64,000 nucleotides of DNA from Butyricicoccus_A sp963601915 (GTDB lineage: Bacteria > Bacillota > Clostridia > Oscillospirales > Butyricicoccaceae), in assembly GCA_963601915.1 (NCBI GenBank), contig CAVCGL010000003.1, positions 1 through 64,000 on the forward strand, in the 5' to 3' direction. Both the position numbers and the translations under genes were made by a program. Of this stretch, positions 56,055 through 64,000 are shown one piece after another; positions within the stretch are counted from its first letter, which is position 1, and each line of letters opens with the position of its first letter. The notes below the pieces were generated by a model. It had not been told where the DNA came from. It did no database searches and saw only the letters and a program-made list of their open reading frames with translations.

Positions 56055-57196
56055 GGCTGTAGCTCCTCCGCCAGCTTTTTTCCAAACGCACGAATGGCAA
56101 CCTCCGCTTCCTCTATGGTATTTCCACTCGTTCCGCACTCCAAAATCATGCTGCCGGTCGTCGCCTGTTCATTAAACCGCTGTTTGCGCAGATTGATCGG
56201 ACGCATGAGCGTCGGATAATCTGCCAAAATCCGTTTTTGCAGGTTGACAGCAAAATTCAAATTGCTCTTCCAATGCGGATGCGTCTTGCCGCCGGCATTG
56301 GTGCCCATGACAAACATGAGCTGCGCGCAGGTCTGTCCGTCAATCTCCGACACAACTTTATACTCCATCCCCGATGCGGTAATCATAGAATCCCGATGCA
56401 AATCAATAATCACTTGCAGCGACGGCGTTTTCTTTTGCTGTGCCTCTATGATTTCCATCGCGCGGCTATACGACTTGTTATAGCTCGGTGAGTCAATGAT
56501 TTCCCGACAATGCACAACGCCAATGCCCTGTTCCTGCAAGACTTGCGTCAACACATCGCCAATGTATACGACATTGTGCGCCGGATCCTCCGACCTGCCG
56601 CCATGCTGATCGACATAGGCTTCGCTCGCATGGGTATGCAAAATCATGACAGTCGGTTGGTCTGCGGATGCCTGTTTCGTGATTTTGAGCGGCGACGCCA
56701 GCATCTCTCCCAAATCATAGGATAAACCGGAATCATTGGAAATATACACGCCGTCCTGTCCGGGATAGCCGCCTTTTTGTCCTGTGATCGTCAGCTGTTT
56801 GACTGCCGCGCCATCGGCGGTCTGTGTCGGCGCATTCGAGGTATCTACCGCCTTCTGCACATTGTCCGGCAGCGCAAACAGACTCTCAGATACCAATGTC
56901 TCGCTGGCATCGGTATCGCAGCTTTCGCCGTCCGTCATACTTTCCGGCAGAGCCTGCGCCGCGACAATTTCCGATACGCTCACGGTCTGCGGCGTGTGTT
57001 CGGATACCGATTCCCAGCCCGGCGCACCGATTTCCGATGACAGCGCAGCCTGTACAAAGTCTGTATTGCCCGCAAGGGTCTGCATCCATTGTTCCAGCTT
57101 TTCCCCACCGCCCAGCCGATCCGCTGCCAGCAGACCACCGGCCATGATAAGACAGGGAATGCTCCACATGGGTATCCATGACTTGTTTCGTTTCAT
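56051..57196 (-). CDS. spoIIP: Stage II sporulation protein P
   Basis: Peptidoglycan amidase/endopeptidase that drives forespore engulfment with SpoIID and SpoIIM. The 381-residue protein has an N-terminal membrane anchor (WSIPCLIMAGGLLAADRL), a linker, and the SpoIIP domain: VMILHTHASEAYVDQHGG with the zinc His and Glu, RAMEIIEAQQKKTPSLQVIIDLHRDS, FVMGTNAGGKTHPHWKSNLNFAV, and MILECGTSGNTIEEAEVAI. It follows gpr, the usual order, and its stop codon overlaps the gerAA start, so receptor translation is coupled to SpoIIP. Confidence 0.95.
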   Translation of the reverse strand: MKRNKSWIPMWSIPCLIMAGGLLAADRLGGGEKLEQWMQTLAGNTDFVQAALSSEIGAPGWESVSEHTPQTVSVSEIVAAQALPESMTDGESCDTDASETLVSESLFALPDNVQKAVDTSNAPTQTADGAAVKQLTITGQKGGYPGQDGVYISNDSGLSYDLGEMLASPLKITKQASADQPTVMILHTHASEAYVDQHGGRSEDPAHNVVYIGDVLTQVLQEQGIGVVHCREIIDSPSYNKSYSRAMEIIEAQQKKTPSLQVIIDLHRDSMITASGMEYKVVSEIDGQTCAQLMFVMGTNAGGKTHPHWKSNLNFAVNLQKRILADYPTLMRPINLRKQRFNEQATTGSMILECGTSGNTIEEAEVAIRAFGKKLAEELQP

Positions 57197-57266
57197 GTGT
57201 CTCCCTGCCTTTCCCGCCGTGTCCTGTACAAAATTCTATTCGTACCGGCGGGAAGATATACCGCGT

Positions 57267-58127
57267 TTAAGACAGAAACAAATCCATGTCCTCAATGTCC
57301 AGCGAAGGATGCAAAAACAAATTGATGCCGTAGCCGATCACCCGCGCCGCATCTGCCGTCTGCTGGTCAACATCTCGTGTCGTGACCAAAACCGGCGTAT
57401 TTAAGTCCTCCAATGCTTCGCACTGCGCGCCGGACTGCTGGGCAATATCCGCCGCCAGCGTCGCGCCATCCACCACCGTCGGCACACCCAAAGCGATGAC
57501 CGGAACCCCCAGTGACTCCTGTGTCAAGGCGGTTCGCGCATTTCCGACGCCGGAGCCTGGCACAATACCGGTATCTGTGATTTGAATCGTGCACATCAGA
57601 CGACTGAGCCGCCGCGCCGCCAACGCATCGACAGCGAGAATCAGCTCCGGCCGAATGCGGTCGATGACCCCCAGCACAATCTCTCCGGTTTCCACGCCAG
57701 TCGTGCCCAAAACACCCGGTGCCAGCACTGCCACGGGACGAAACGCGCGAAACTGCTCCGGCGAGCGCTCGACCAAATGCCGTGTCGCCAAGACATTCTG
57801 ACAGCACAGCGGCCCGACGGCGTCCGGCGTCACCGCGCGATTGCCCAGACCGATGACAAGAACCGGCGCGCGCGGGTCCTGATTGCTCGGTGCCAGCTGC
57901 CGCAGGATCTGCGCCACGGCGCGGCAGGCGCGCGGAAAGGCATCCACTTCTCTGCGCAGCACATCCTGCATGGACAGCGTCATATATTGTCCCGGCGGTC
58001 TGCCAAATGTTGGATCGGTTTTCGTCACGGAAACCGTGTGCAGGTCAAAGCCTTCTATCGTCTGTGTCTGCTGGGAAACCCGCTTTCCCTCTGCCAATTC
58101 CAGCGCAAGATCGGTTCGTACTGCCAT
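57267..58127 (-). CDS. gpr: Germination protease GPR
   Basis: Spore-specific protease that degrades small acid-soluble proteins at germination; made as a zymogen in the forespore. The 286-residue protein starts MAVRTDLALELAEG and has VSVTKTDPTFGRPPGQYMTL, VIGLGNRAVTPDAVGPL, VLAPGVLGTTGVETGEIV, LILAVDALAARRLSRL, TIQITDTGIVPGSGVGNARTALTQESLGVPVIALGVPTVVD, all family hallmarks. ATG 58127 follows AAGGGAG; the open frame continues 67 codons upstream with no support. A weak sigma-F/G-like match (CATAGAAT at 58179-58172 with CAATA 17 bases upstream) may be its promoter. Confidence 0.94.
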   Translation of the reverse strand: MAVRTDLALELAEGKRVSQQTQTIEGFDLHTVSVTKTDPTFGRPPGQYMTLSMQDVLRREVDAFPRACRAVAQILRQLAPSNQDPRAPVLVIGLGNRAVTPDAVGPLCCQNVLATRHLVERSPEQFRAFRPVAVLAPGVLGTTGVETGEIVLGVIDRIRPELILAVDALAARRLSRLMCTIQITDTGIVPGSGVGNARTALTQESLGVPVIALGVPTVVDGATLAADIAQQSGAQCEALEDLNTPVLVTTRDVDQQTADAARVIGYGINLFLHPSLDIEDMDLFLS

Positions 58128-58294
58128 GTTTTCTCTCTCCCTTCCCCGTCCAGTGTGCGTATGATCGTCGCATTCTATGCGGAGAAACCGGAAAAATATT
58201 GCTTGGATCTCGAATTTCTCTGTACGATTTATCCAATCCGCGAGGTGTCTGACGTATTTTTTGGGGAATTTCCTATGAAAAACACAATTGGCTC

Positions 58295-58323
58295 TTGATT
58301 TTTCGTTCATCTCGTGATAAAAT
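58295..58323 (+). promoter_or_regulatory. Promoter of rpsT
   Basis: TTGATT (58295-58300), 17-base spacer, TAAAAT (58318-58323) with TGA extension. Confidence 0.75.
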
Positions 58324-58370
58324 TTCAATTACTGACTAATAGATTAAATGGAGTAAGGAGGTGGACACCA

Positions 58371-58634
58371 ATGCCGAATATCAAGTCTGCCAAGAAGCGC
58401 GTACTCGTTACCAAGGTAAAGGATGCTCGCAATCAGGCTGCTCGTTCCGAGCTGAAGACCGTTCTGAAGAAGTTTGACGCTGCAGTTGCATCTGAGGATA
58501 AGGCTGTTGCAGAGTCTGCATATAAGACCGCAGTTAAGGCCCTCGACAAGGCTGCTGCAAAGAATCTGATTCACAAGAACAAGGCTGCTAACAAGAAGAG
58601 CGCTCTGACCCTCAAGCTAAACGCTTCCAAGTAA
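58371..58634 (+). CDS. rpsT: 30S ribosomal protein S20
   Basis: Small-subunit protein bound to 16S rRNA helix 44. The 87-residue protein starts MPNIKSAKKRVLVTKVKDARNQAARSELKT and ends HKNKAANKKSALTLKLN, the standard S20 pattern rich in Lys and Ala. ATG 58371 follows AAGGAGGTG; upstream in-frame codons overlap the promoter. Divergent from gpr, own promoter and terminator. Confidence 0.98.
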   Translation: MPNIKSAKKRVLVTKVKDARNQAARSELKTVLKKFDAAVASEDKAVAESAYKTAVKALDKAAAKNLIHKNKAANKKSALTLKLNASK

Positions 58635-58663
58635 GCCCTTGCTTTGATTTAATTGGAAATGAA

Positions 58664-58690
58664 AACGCATCCGGTTGGATGCGTTTTTTG
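58664..58690 (+). terminator. Terminator of rpsT
   Basis: A 9-bp stem AACGCATCC/GGATGCGTT with a GGTT loop, then a T-run. Confidence 0.9.
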
Positions 58691-58778
58691 TTTTGCCTAT
58701 TTTTGATTTTACTTGTCATATTCGCCTTCTAGCGTGTGTCTAACTAATAGAAAATCATAGTTATAGGAGGTGAATATC

Positions 58779-59276
58779 TTGCAGGACGAACTTCTCGCCC
58801 GATGGATGCAAGAATACGGCGACTCGATTCTTCGCATGTGTTTTCTGTATCTCAAGGATTATCACCTAGCGGAGGATGCCGCGCAGGAAACCTTTCTCAA
58901 AGCTGCGCGATCCTACGGCACCTTTGAACATGCTTCCTCAGAAAAGACTTGGTTAACCCGCATTGCCATCAATTGCTGCAAAAACATCATGCGCACGCGC
59001 TGGTTTCGTACACCGCCTGTTTCTCTGACCGAAGCCGCTTCAGAATCCGTCAACCCATTTGATACTCTTTTGCAGCAGAATAGTCTGGCAAGTGCCATTG
59101 CCTCTCTTCCGAGAGCAGATCGAGAACTCATTCTGATGTACTATTATCAGGATTTATCTACGAAAGAAATTGCAGAAATCATCCATAAAACCGTGAATAC
59201 AACGGCGCAGCGAATCCATCGGGCAAAGGTCAAGTTGAAAAAAATCTTGCAGGAGGTGGACTATGAAGAAGCATGA
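58779..59276 (+). CDS. ECF-type RNA polymerase sigma factor, TTG start
   Basis: A 165-residue alternative sigma factor with only regions 2 and 4. Region 2 holds ILRMCFLYLKDYHLAEDAAQETFLKAARSY and KTWLTRIAINCCKNIMR, region 4 ASAIASLPRADRELILMYYYQDLSTKEIAEIIHKTVNTTAQRIHRAKVKLKK. The start is TTG 58779, eight bases after AGGAGG; the GTG three codons upstream lies within the ribosome site. The last 14 bases overlap the next gene, a membrane protein expected to be its anti-sigma factor. Confidence 0.92.
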   Translation: MQDELLARWMQEYGDSILRMCFLYLKDYHLAEDAAQETFLKAARSYGTFEHASSEKTWLTRIAINCCKNIMRTRWFRTPPVSLTEAASESVNPFDTLLQQNSLASAIASLPRADRELILMYYYQDLSTKEIAEIIHKTVNTTAQRIHRAKVKLKKILQEVDYEEA

Positions 59277-60060
59277 TGCCATACAAAAGCAACTCAATGA
59301 TGAGTTAGATGCCATACGTTTTACACCGGATCTGTGCAACCGCGTACAGCAGCGTGCAAAACCACAAAAACCATATTCTCTTCTTTTCCGCCGAAAGCGT
59401 TTGCTTGCTTTCCTTCTTGCAGGTATTCTCTGTATCGGAACCGTTTTTGCCAGCACAGCCTTTATTTTAAATCGCGGACACGTCAATCACCAAGAATTGC
59501 CCGAACTCAATCCTATGTATCAAGTCCACGTCAACCCTGTCGAACATCCTGACGGATTTGAGGAATTTCACGCCGGTTCGTATCGAAAGCTCATGCAGGA
59601 GCTTGGAATTTCTCTGCTGGATTCTCCACTCTCTGAAGATTCTGATTTTATGCGTATTTGTGATGAAACGGACAACAAAACAGAGCATTGGATTACCATA
59701 GACAACTATATCTTAGGTGACACCAGCGATCTCGTATATGACCAAGAGATTCATGAATATCGATATTCTCATGGAAAACAATACTATTCTCCTGTTTCTC
59801 TGGAGGTCGTCATCAGCTGCGGCGGCGATTCTCTTCCCTCTGAACGAGATTATCTCGGATACTATGAATTAGAGGAAACCTATACCTGTTCCCAAGGCTA
59901 CACCGTAAATATAGTCAAAGAAACCTCGGATACAATACCCAGTGATCCAAACTTTCAGGACAGAAGATACGCGATATTCGTCGCTCACGGTATTCGGTAT
60001 ACCCTGAGCGGACAGGTTTCCAATCAGACCATGAAACAGATTGTTGACAGTATGCAGTAA
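59263..60060 (+). CDS. Putative membrane anti-sigma factor
   Basis: A 265-residue protein with a cytoplasmic N-terminal segment of about 45 residues (LNDELDAIRFTPDLCNRVQQRAK), one membrane helix (LLAFLLAGILCIGTVFASTAFIL) and an extracytoplasmic domain of about 190 residues without a known motif. This topology and the 14-base overlap with the sigma factor fit a one-pass anti-sigma factor, in which the N-terminal part holds the sigma factor and the outer domain senses a signal. The sensor domain is not recognised. AGGAGG precedes the ATG. Confidence 0.75.
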   Translation: MKKHDAIQKQLNDELDAIRFTPDLCNRVQQRAKPQKPYSLLFRRKRLLAFLLAGILCIGTVFASTAFILNRGHVNHQELPELNPMYQVHVNPVEHPDGFEEFHAGSYRKLMQELGISLLDSPLSEDSDFMRICDETDNKTEHWITIDNYILGDTSDLVYDQEIHEYRYSHGKQYYSPVSLEVVISCGGDSLPSERDYLGYYELEETYTCSQGYTVNIVKETSDTIPSDPNFQDRRYAIFVAHGIRYTLSGQVSNQTMKQIVDSMQ

Positions 60061-60097
60061 AAAGAGAGGATTATGCCATTCTCTCCGAAAAAACAAC

Positions 60098-60123
60098 AAG
60101 CCGGAAGCTCTCGCTTCCGGCTT
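60098..60123. terminator. Bidirectional terminator between the anti-sigma gene and purA
   Basis: A perfect 11-bp stem AAGCCGGAAGC/GCTTCCGGCTT with a TCTC loop between convergent genes; T-rich on the minus side. Confidence 0.8.
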
Positions 60124-60148
60124 ATCTATTTTACCCAGCAGGTATTGT

Positions 60149-61426
60149 TTACTTGGTGATGTCGATGACCTGATCGCGGCCAGGGCCTACGCCCAGCAGC
60201 TTAACCGGACAACCAACGATCTTCTCCAGCTCCTTGATGTAGCTCTGTACCTTCTCCGGCAGCTCATCAAAGGTCTTGCAGCCGGTGATGTCCTCGGTGA
60301 ATCCGTCGAACTCCTCATAAATCGGCTTGCAGTCTTCCAGATCTGCGAAGTTTGCCGGGAACTCTTCGATGCGCTGACCCTTGTAGTCATAAGCTACGCA
60401 GACCTTCAGCTTCGGCAGACCACACAGCGGGTCAATCTTATTGATAACCATCTCGGTCAGACCGTTTACGCGAACGGCATAGCGTGCGATAACCGCATCG
60501 AACCAGCCGGTACGGCGCGGACGGCCGGTAACGGTACCGAACTCATGACCTGCATTACGGATATAATCGCCGGTCTCATCAAACAGCTCGGTCGGGAACG
60601 GGCCCTTGCCGACACGGGTGGTGTAGCTCTTGCAGATACCAACGATTTCGTCGATAGCGGTCGGGCCAACGCCGGAACCGATGCAGCAGCCGCCGGATAC
60701 CGGATGAGAAGACGTAACATACGGGTAGGTGCCCATATCCAGATCCAGCAGAGTGCCCTGTGCGCCTTCAAACAGAACTTCCTTGCCGTCCTTGATTGCC
60801 TGATAGGTGATAACAGAGGTATCCTTGACATGGCTTCTCAGACGATCTGCGTACTCCTTGTACTCCTCGAGAACTGCCTTGATGTCAATCGGCTCGCCGC
60901 CGTATACACCGACGATAACCTTGTTCTTGCGCTCGCAAGCCTCGGTCATCGCTGCCTCAAAGCGCTCCGGATCCACGAAGTCATGCATACGAACGCCGAT
61001 ACGCTCAGCCTTGTCCATATAGGTCGGGCCAATGCCCTTCTTGGTGGTACCGATGTCATCGCCGCCGCGTGCCTTCTCGCTCAGTGCATCCAGTTCCAGA
61101 TGCCATGGGAGAATGCAGTGTGCACGTGCGTCAATGTACAGCTTATCGGTAGAAATGCCGCGTGCATTCAGACCGTCCATCTCGCCGAGAATGGACTTCG
61201 GGTTGACAACAACGCCCGGTCCGATGATATTTACACAATCCGGATACAGAATACCGGACGGAATCAGCTGTAATTTATAGGATTCGTCGCCAACAACTAC
61301 GGTATGACCTGCGTTGTTGCCGCCCTGAGAACGGACGACCACATCGGCCTGCGAAGCAAAGATGTCAATGTACTTGCCCTTTCCTTCGTCGCCCCACTGT
61401 GCGCCCAAAACAATTTTGCCTGGCAT
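60149..61426 (-). CDS. purA: Adenylosuccinate synthetase
   Basis: GTP-dependent ligation of IMP and aspartate, first step from IMP to AMP. The 425-residue protein has GAQWGDEGKGKYIDIFA with the GDEGKGK catalytic loop near residue 8, GGNNAGHTVVV, GIGPTYMDKAERIGVRMHD, EGAQGTLLDLDMGTYPYVTSSHP and the VGKGPFPTEL and TGRPRRTGWFD sections. AAAGGGG precedes the ATG. Monocistronic, without a purine riboswitch in its leader as far as I can see. Confidence 0.97.
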   Translation of the reverse strand: MPGKIVLGAQWGDEGKGKYIDIFASQADVVVRSQGGNNAGHTVVVGDESYKLQLIPSGILYPDCVNIIGPGVVVNPKSILGEMDGLNARGISTDKLYIDARAHCILPWHLELDALSEKARGGDDIGTTKKGIGPTYMDKAERIGVRMHDFVDPERFEAAMTEACERKNKVIVGVYGGEPIDIKAVLEEYKEYADRLRSHVKDTSVITYQAIKDGKEVLFEGAQGTLLDLDMGTYPYVTSSHPVSGGCCIGSGVGPTAIDEIVGICKSYTTRVGKGPFPTELFDETGDYIRNAGHEFGTVTGRPRRTGWFDAVIARYAVRVNGLTEMVINKIDPLCGLPKLKVCVAYDYKGQRIEEFPANFADLEDCKPIYEEFDGFTEDITGCKTFDELPEKVQSYIKELEKIVGCPVKLLGVGPGRDQVIDITK

Positions 61427-61490
61427 ATAAATTGCCCCTTTCCTGATTTTGAGGGTCGAGCAATTACCCCCGAAACAAACTTATATGGAC

Positions 61491-61519
61491 ATTATACCAT
61501 CTTTTGTGCGTTCGTACAA
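61491..61519 (-). promoter_or_regulatory. Promoter of purA
   Basis: TTGTAC (61519-61514), 17-base spacer, TATAAT (61496-61491) with TGG extension on the minus strand. Confidence 0.75.
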
Positions 61520-61609
61520 CCATCCTTTTGCACTTTTTCGTTTTAGCACGAAAAAGCGTAATCGGAGTGTGCATAAAATTTCCATGTTATTTTTTGTACA
61601 ATTTTTATA

Positions 61610-61638
61610 TTGTATATCTTTTTATTATGGTATATAAT
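61610..61638 (+). promoter_or_regulatory. Promoter of the lipoprotein/secreted protein cluster
   Basis: TTGTAT (61610-61615), 17-base spacer, TATAAT (61633-61638). The region around it is markedly AT-rich compared with the housekeeping genes. Confidence 0.7.
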
Positions 61639-61741
61639 GCAAGTACATTAGATGTATTAAATTTTATATAGGTATGTTTTGTTCTGATATATTTTGTAAT
61701 AAAGAAATATCTTTACATTTTTTTACAAGAGAGGGACAAAT

Positions 61742-62926
61742 ATGAAATACACACATCGTATGATTTCTTCCAGATTTCGCGCAGCTTTTATGTTGTTTTT
61801 AGCAACTGTTTCTGTATGTTTTTTATGCTCCTGTCGAACGAATCAGACAAGCAATACAGCTTCCAATCTCGGTTCTACTGATTTATCATACACAGATCAT
61901 CATGTCAGTGGAACGCTTTGCGATGGCGTAACTGTCGATGCAGATATTCCCGATTTGAGCAATGTTGTCTCTTACGATATTGTATCTGCACACATGCAAC
62001 AATTGGATGACGCTTCTATCAAGTCTATCAAGCAATATGTCTTCCGCGGTTGCACTGCAGATGAAATAAAGAAGGAAGTTATTTCTGAAGAACAACACAC
62101 CAATTATTTTACAGACAGCACTGTAACAGCAAACCATGTTGACATTACACTCAGTCTTTTCGCATGGCCTGGACAACAGGGAATTGTCTTTACTCGGTTT
62201 AAAGATTATCCACACGAAAAACCCCAATTTGATGTGATGATACCAGTAACGCAATTGGATGTTTTCGATTCTTCAACCGAACAAGTCGATTTAACCTTTA
62301 TGCCTCGAAAGACCGCGGTGCAAACTGTCACAAACCAGCTGCATGATTGGAATATTTATCCTATCGGAAGTCCCATGGTATTTTGCTGTACTGGTGATGC
62401 AATGTATCAATTGCTGTCAAAGTGGAATGAATCCGGTCTTGATTATGTACCTGTTTCACTAGAGAAAAAAGATGAGTTGGAATATTATTATATGGTTTTT
62501 GAAACCGGATACCACAACATTCCATACAGTCATTTTGAATATGGTTCTGAACTTGACGACACATCTTTGTATAGTTCCAAACTATATGTTTGTCTGTCTG
62601 AAAAAGGAATTTTTGATTTAGATTATCGAGGAGCAAACTATACAATTGACCGCACAGAGGAACAGCATGATTCCTGCATCCCGTTGGATCAGGCGATGAG
62701 CCAAGTAAAAGCACATTATGAGCAATTAGTCGGCACATCAGCAGTGACCATCAAAAATGTATTTTTTCAATATGTCCCCACGAACGCCCGTGCGGAGACC
62801 GGTTCCTGTACTCTGGTTCCCGCCTGGATTATTCAGCCACAAACAACAACATTGGACGGAGAGGAGGTTGATCTTTATCTTGACACCATCACAGTAAATG
62901 CCATTACCGGAGAAGTCATACATTGA
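61742..62926 (+). CDS. Putative lipoprotein of unknown function
   Basis: A 394-residue exported protein. The signal ends in CFLCSC, a lipobox-like sequence (LSC-type at residues 27-29), so membrane attachment at Cys is likely. The mature part is beta-rich with no recognised domain; the last 70 residues (SQVKAHYEQLVGTSAVTIKNV...LVPAWIIQPQTTTLDGEEVDLYLDTITVNAITGEVIH) resemble the PepSY/YcdB-like pattern of a repeated beta-hairpin with VNAxTGE. AGAGGGA precedes the ATG. AT-richer than neighbouring housekeeping genes. It starts a cluster with a small secreted protein and a permease. Confidence 0.75.
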   Translation: MKYTHRMISSRFRAAFMLFLATVSVCFLCSCRTNQTSNTASNLGSTDLSYTDHHVSGTLCDGVTVDADIPDLSNVVSYDIVSAHMQQLDDASIKSIKQYVFRGCTADEIKKEVISEEQHTNYFTDSTVTANHVDITLSLFAWPGQQGIVFTRFKDYPHEKPQFDVMIPVTQLDVFDSSTEQVDLTFMPRKTAVQTVTNQLHDWNIYPIGSPMVFCCTGDAMYQLLSKWNESGLDYVPVSLEKKDELEYYYMVFETGYHNIPYSHFEYGSELDDTSLYSSKLYVCLSEKGIFDLDYRGANYTIDRTEEQHDSCIPLDQAMSQVKAHYEQLVGTSAVTIKNVFFQYVPTNARAETGSCTLVPAWIIQPQTTTLDGEEVDLYLDTITVNAITGEVIH

Positions 62927-62943
62927 CGGAAAGGAGATTTTGT

Positions 62944-63315
62944 ATGAAAAAATTCAAGCGAATCTGTTGTCTGATACTTGCATCTGCCAGTCTGTTTATC
63001 ACAGGAGCACAAGCTGCAAATTTTTCGTTCACTTTTGCGAACTCCGGTGTTGACTACTCAACGCTAGCAACCAAAGGAAATGACCGCTCCTTTGCCACCA
63101 TAAATGTTCGTGGAACAAATGGTTACACATTCCAATACGCTGTTGCTACGGGTCAGTATACCGGATATAAAACAGGCTGGAAAAGCAAACAAGGAGACAT
63201 ATCTTTTGACCTCTCTTATACGTCAAAGCCCAGCCGCGGTACTGGTCTTCGTCTACATGGCAGTACAGCTTCCAGCAGTGGCACTTCTACCATTTCTGGT
63301 ACTTGGACACCGTAA
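62944..63315 (+). CDS. Small secreted beta-rich protein
   Basis: A 123-residue precursor with a clear signal peptide (MKKFKRICCLILASASLFIT, cleavage after AQA near residue 25). The mature part of about 98 residues is rich in Ser, Thr, Gly, Phe and Tyr with alternating hydrophobic residues and no cysteine, ending STISGTWTP, as in small beta-barrel or beta-sandwich proteins. It is reminiscent of small exported DUF2712-like proteins encoded with ABC exporters in Firmicutes, but I cannot confirm that. ATG 62944 follows AAAGGAG; a longer open frame overlaps the lipoprotein stop. A strong terminator follows. Confidence 0.7.
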   Translation: MKKFKRICCLILASASLFITGAQAANFSFTFANSGVDYSTLATKGNDRSFATINVRGTNGYTFQYAVATGQYTGYKTGWKSKQGDISFDLSYTSKPSRGTGLRLHGSTASSSGTSTISGTWTP

Positions 63316-63357
63316 GACCATCTATCTCCATATGACGCTTTCCTAGCAGGATAGCAC

Positions 63358-63395
63358 ACATCCCAAGGAAGTACTAATTCCTTGGGATGTTTTTG
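63358..63395 (+). terminator. Terminator or attenuator after the small secreted protein gene
   Basis: A perfect 13-bp stem ACATCCCAAGGAA/TTCCTTGGGATGT with a seven-base loop, then TTTTTG, ending 17 bases before the permease gene. Confidence 0.85.
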
Positions 63396-63411
63396 TGAAA
63401 GGGGGAATTTT

Positions 63412-64000
63412 ATGCATTCCATCCGGTCCATTCGCATGGACATCCAGCGAGCATTTTGCAGCAAGCTATTTATTACTGGTATTCTGTGCACCGCAGGTGT
63501 CTGTTATCTCAATATTTCATGGGATAATATGCTTGCCGCCAGCGTGATGTATTTGGTCGAAGGTCTTGCCTTTGGCAGCCAAGTTCAAGTATTGTTTGTC
63601 TGTGGAGCACTCCCCTACGCCACCGCCTATTTGAACGACTGGAACAACGGGTACATTCGCCTGCTCGTCGTTCGTGGCAATCTGCGCAGCTATCTGCGCT
63701 CAAAGGTTTTGGTTACGGCGCTTTCTGGATTTTTCTCGGTTTTTATTGGAAAACTGCTGTTTGTCAGTTCTCTCTGTCTGTTCTATCCATGGACAAGCGA
63801 ATTTGATGTACCAGATAAAATTGGAGTTAATCTATTATACTATATCCACCCATGGGCATATTTTATCGGTGACGCCCTGTTGTACGCACTTGCAGCCGCA
63901 GGGTTTGCCGTCATAGCACTTTTGGTATCTGGCTTTATTCTCAATACCTTCGTCACCATTGCGTCTCCTCTTGTATTATTTTTTGCGATTACATCTATTT
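63412..64000 (+). CDS. Permease-like membrane protein, 3' end outside window
   Basis: An open frame running off the right edge with no stop in 196 codons. ATG 63412 follows AAAGGGGG. It begins MHSIRSIRMDIQRAFCSK and has helices such as GSQVQVLFVCGALPYATAYLNDWN, then NGYIRLLVVRGNLRSYLRSKVLVTALSGFFSVFIGKLLF and a later pair of helices. The pattern ALPYAT-x-DW-NGYIR-R followed by SK-x-ALSG is typical of uncharacterised ABC-2-like permeases encoded next to small exported proteins. An ATPase gene would be expected beyond base 64000. Confidence 0.75.
   Translation, partial: MHSIRSIRMDIQRAFCSKLFITGILCTAGVCYLNISWDNMLAASVMYLVEGLAFGSQVQVLFVCGALPYATAYLNDWNNGYIRLLVVRGNLRSYLRSKVLVTALSGFFSVFIGKLLFVSSLCLFYPWTSEFDVPDKIGVNLLYYIHPWAYFIGDALLYALAAAGFAVIALLVSGFILNTFVTIASPLVLFFAITSI

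Noticed and set aside
1..64000. CRISPR arrays, tRNA or rRNA genes, prophage or insertion sequence genes
   Set aside because: No regularly spaced repeats, no cloverleaf-like sequence that I could recognise, and no transposase, integrase or phage structural protein among the translated frames.

Overview
The window looks like the chromosome of an anaerobic, spore-forming, low-to-mid GC member of the Clostridia, probably a gut Oscillospirales/Butyricicoccaceae-type butyrate producer (inference). The evidence is a germinant-receptor operon with spoIIP and gpr, a butyrate-pathway 3-hydroxybutyryl-CoA dehydrogenase preceded by a Rex-like operator, GlgC/GlgD glycogen genes, Shine-Dalgarno-rich gene starts with several TTG starts, and compact sigma-A promoters. 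I saw no tRNA or rRNA gene, CRISPR array, prophage or transposase.

Layout. 1-2.1 kb: pnp (cut by the left edge) behind rpsO. 2.4-4.3 kb: a candidate structured RNA, then thiC under a TPP riboswitch with an intrinsic terminator. 4.3-5.5 kb: two small HTH regulators, a divergent hypothetical gene and a MITE-like repeat. 5.5-10.9 kb: a phosphohexomutase and a sugar/inositol-type dehydrogenase pair around an AraC regulator. 10.9-18.4 kb: a HydF-like GTPase without iron-sulfur ligands, then the femX-alr-yaaO-like-holB-ricT operon. 18.6-27.7 kb: an Old Yellow Enzyme, serC-serA, a GntR regulator, ybaK, a D,D-carboxypeptidase, a DUF1294 protein and pyrC. 27.2-34.3 kb: a wal-like locus in which nudF, a WalK-like sensor without a kinase domain, yycH and yycI are followed by murA, walJ and rlmH. 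34.5-42.0 kb: an SLH-domain protein and the glycogen genes glgB-like, glgC, glgD and glgA. 42.2-47.7 kb: pncC, hbd, thiI, two small membrane proteins, nifS and a 27-residue peptide gene. 47.9-52.4 kb: a six-gene ABC-type operon. 52.5-58.1 kb: gpr, spoIIP and a gerA-type operon. 58.3-64 kb: rpsT, an ECF sigma/anti-sigma pair, purA, and a lipoprotein/secreted protein/permease cluster cut by the right edge.

The most unusual content is a set of apparent pseudoenzymes or stripped-down signalling proteins inside otherwise conserved contexts. The branching-enzyme homologue in the glg operon has lost its catalytic nucleophile and acid/base. The HydF homologue has lost all three cluster cysteines. The WalK-like sensor has no histidine kinase domain. 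Other points for a second look are the tiny basic peptide gene with its own promoter and terminator, the multi-permease ABC operon with a near-identical duplicated 3' end, two start-proximal homopolymer frameshifts, and a candidate small RNA upstream of thiC.
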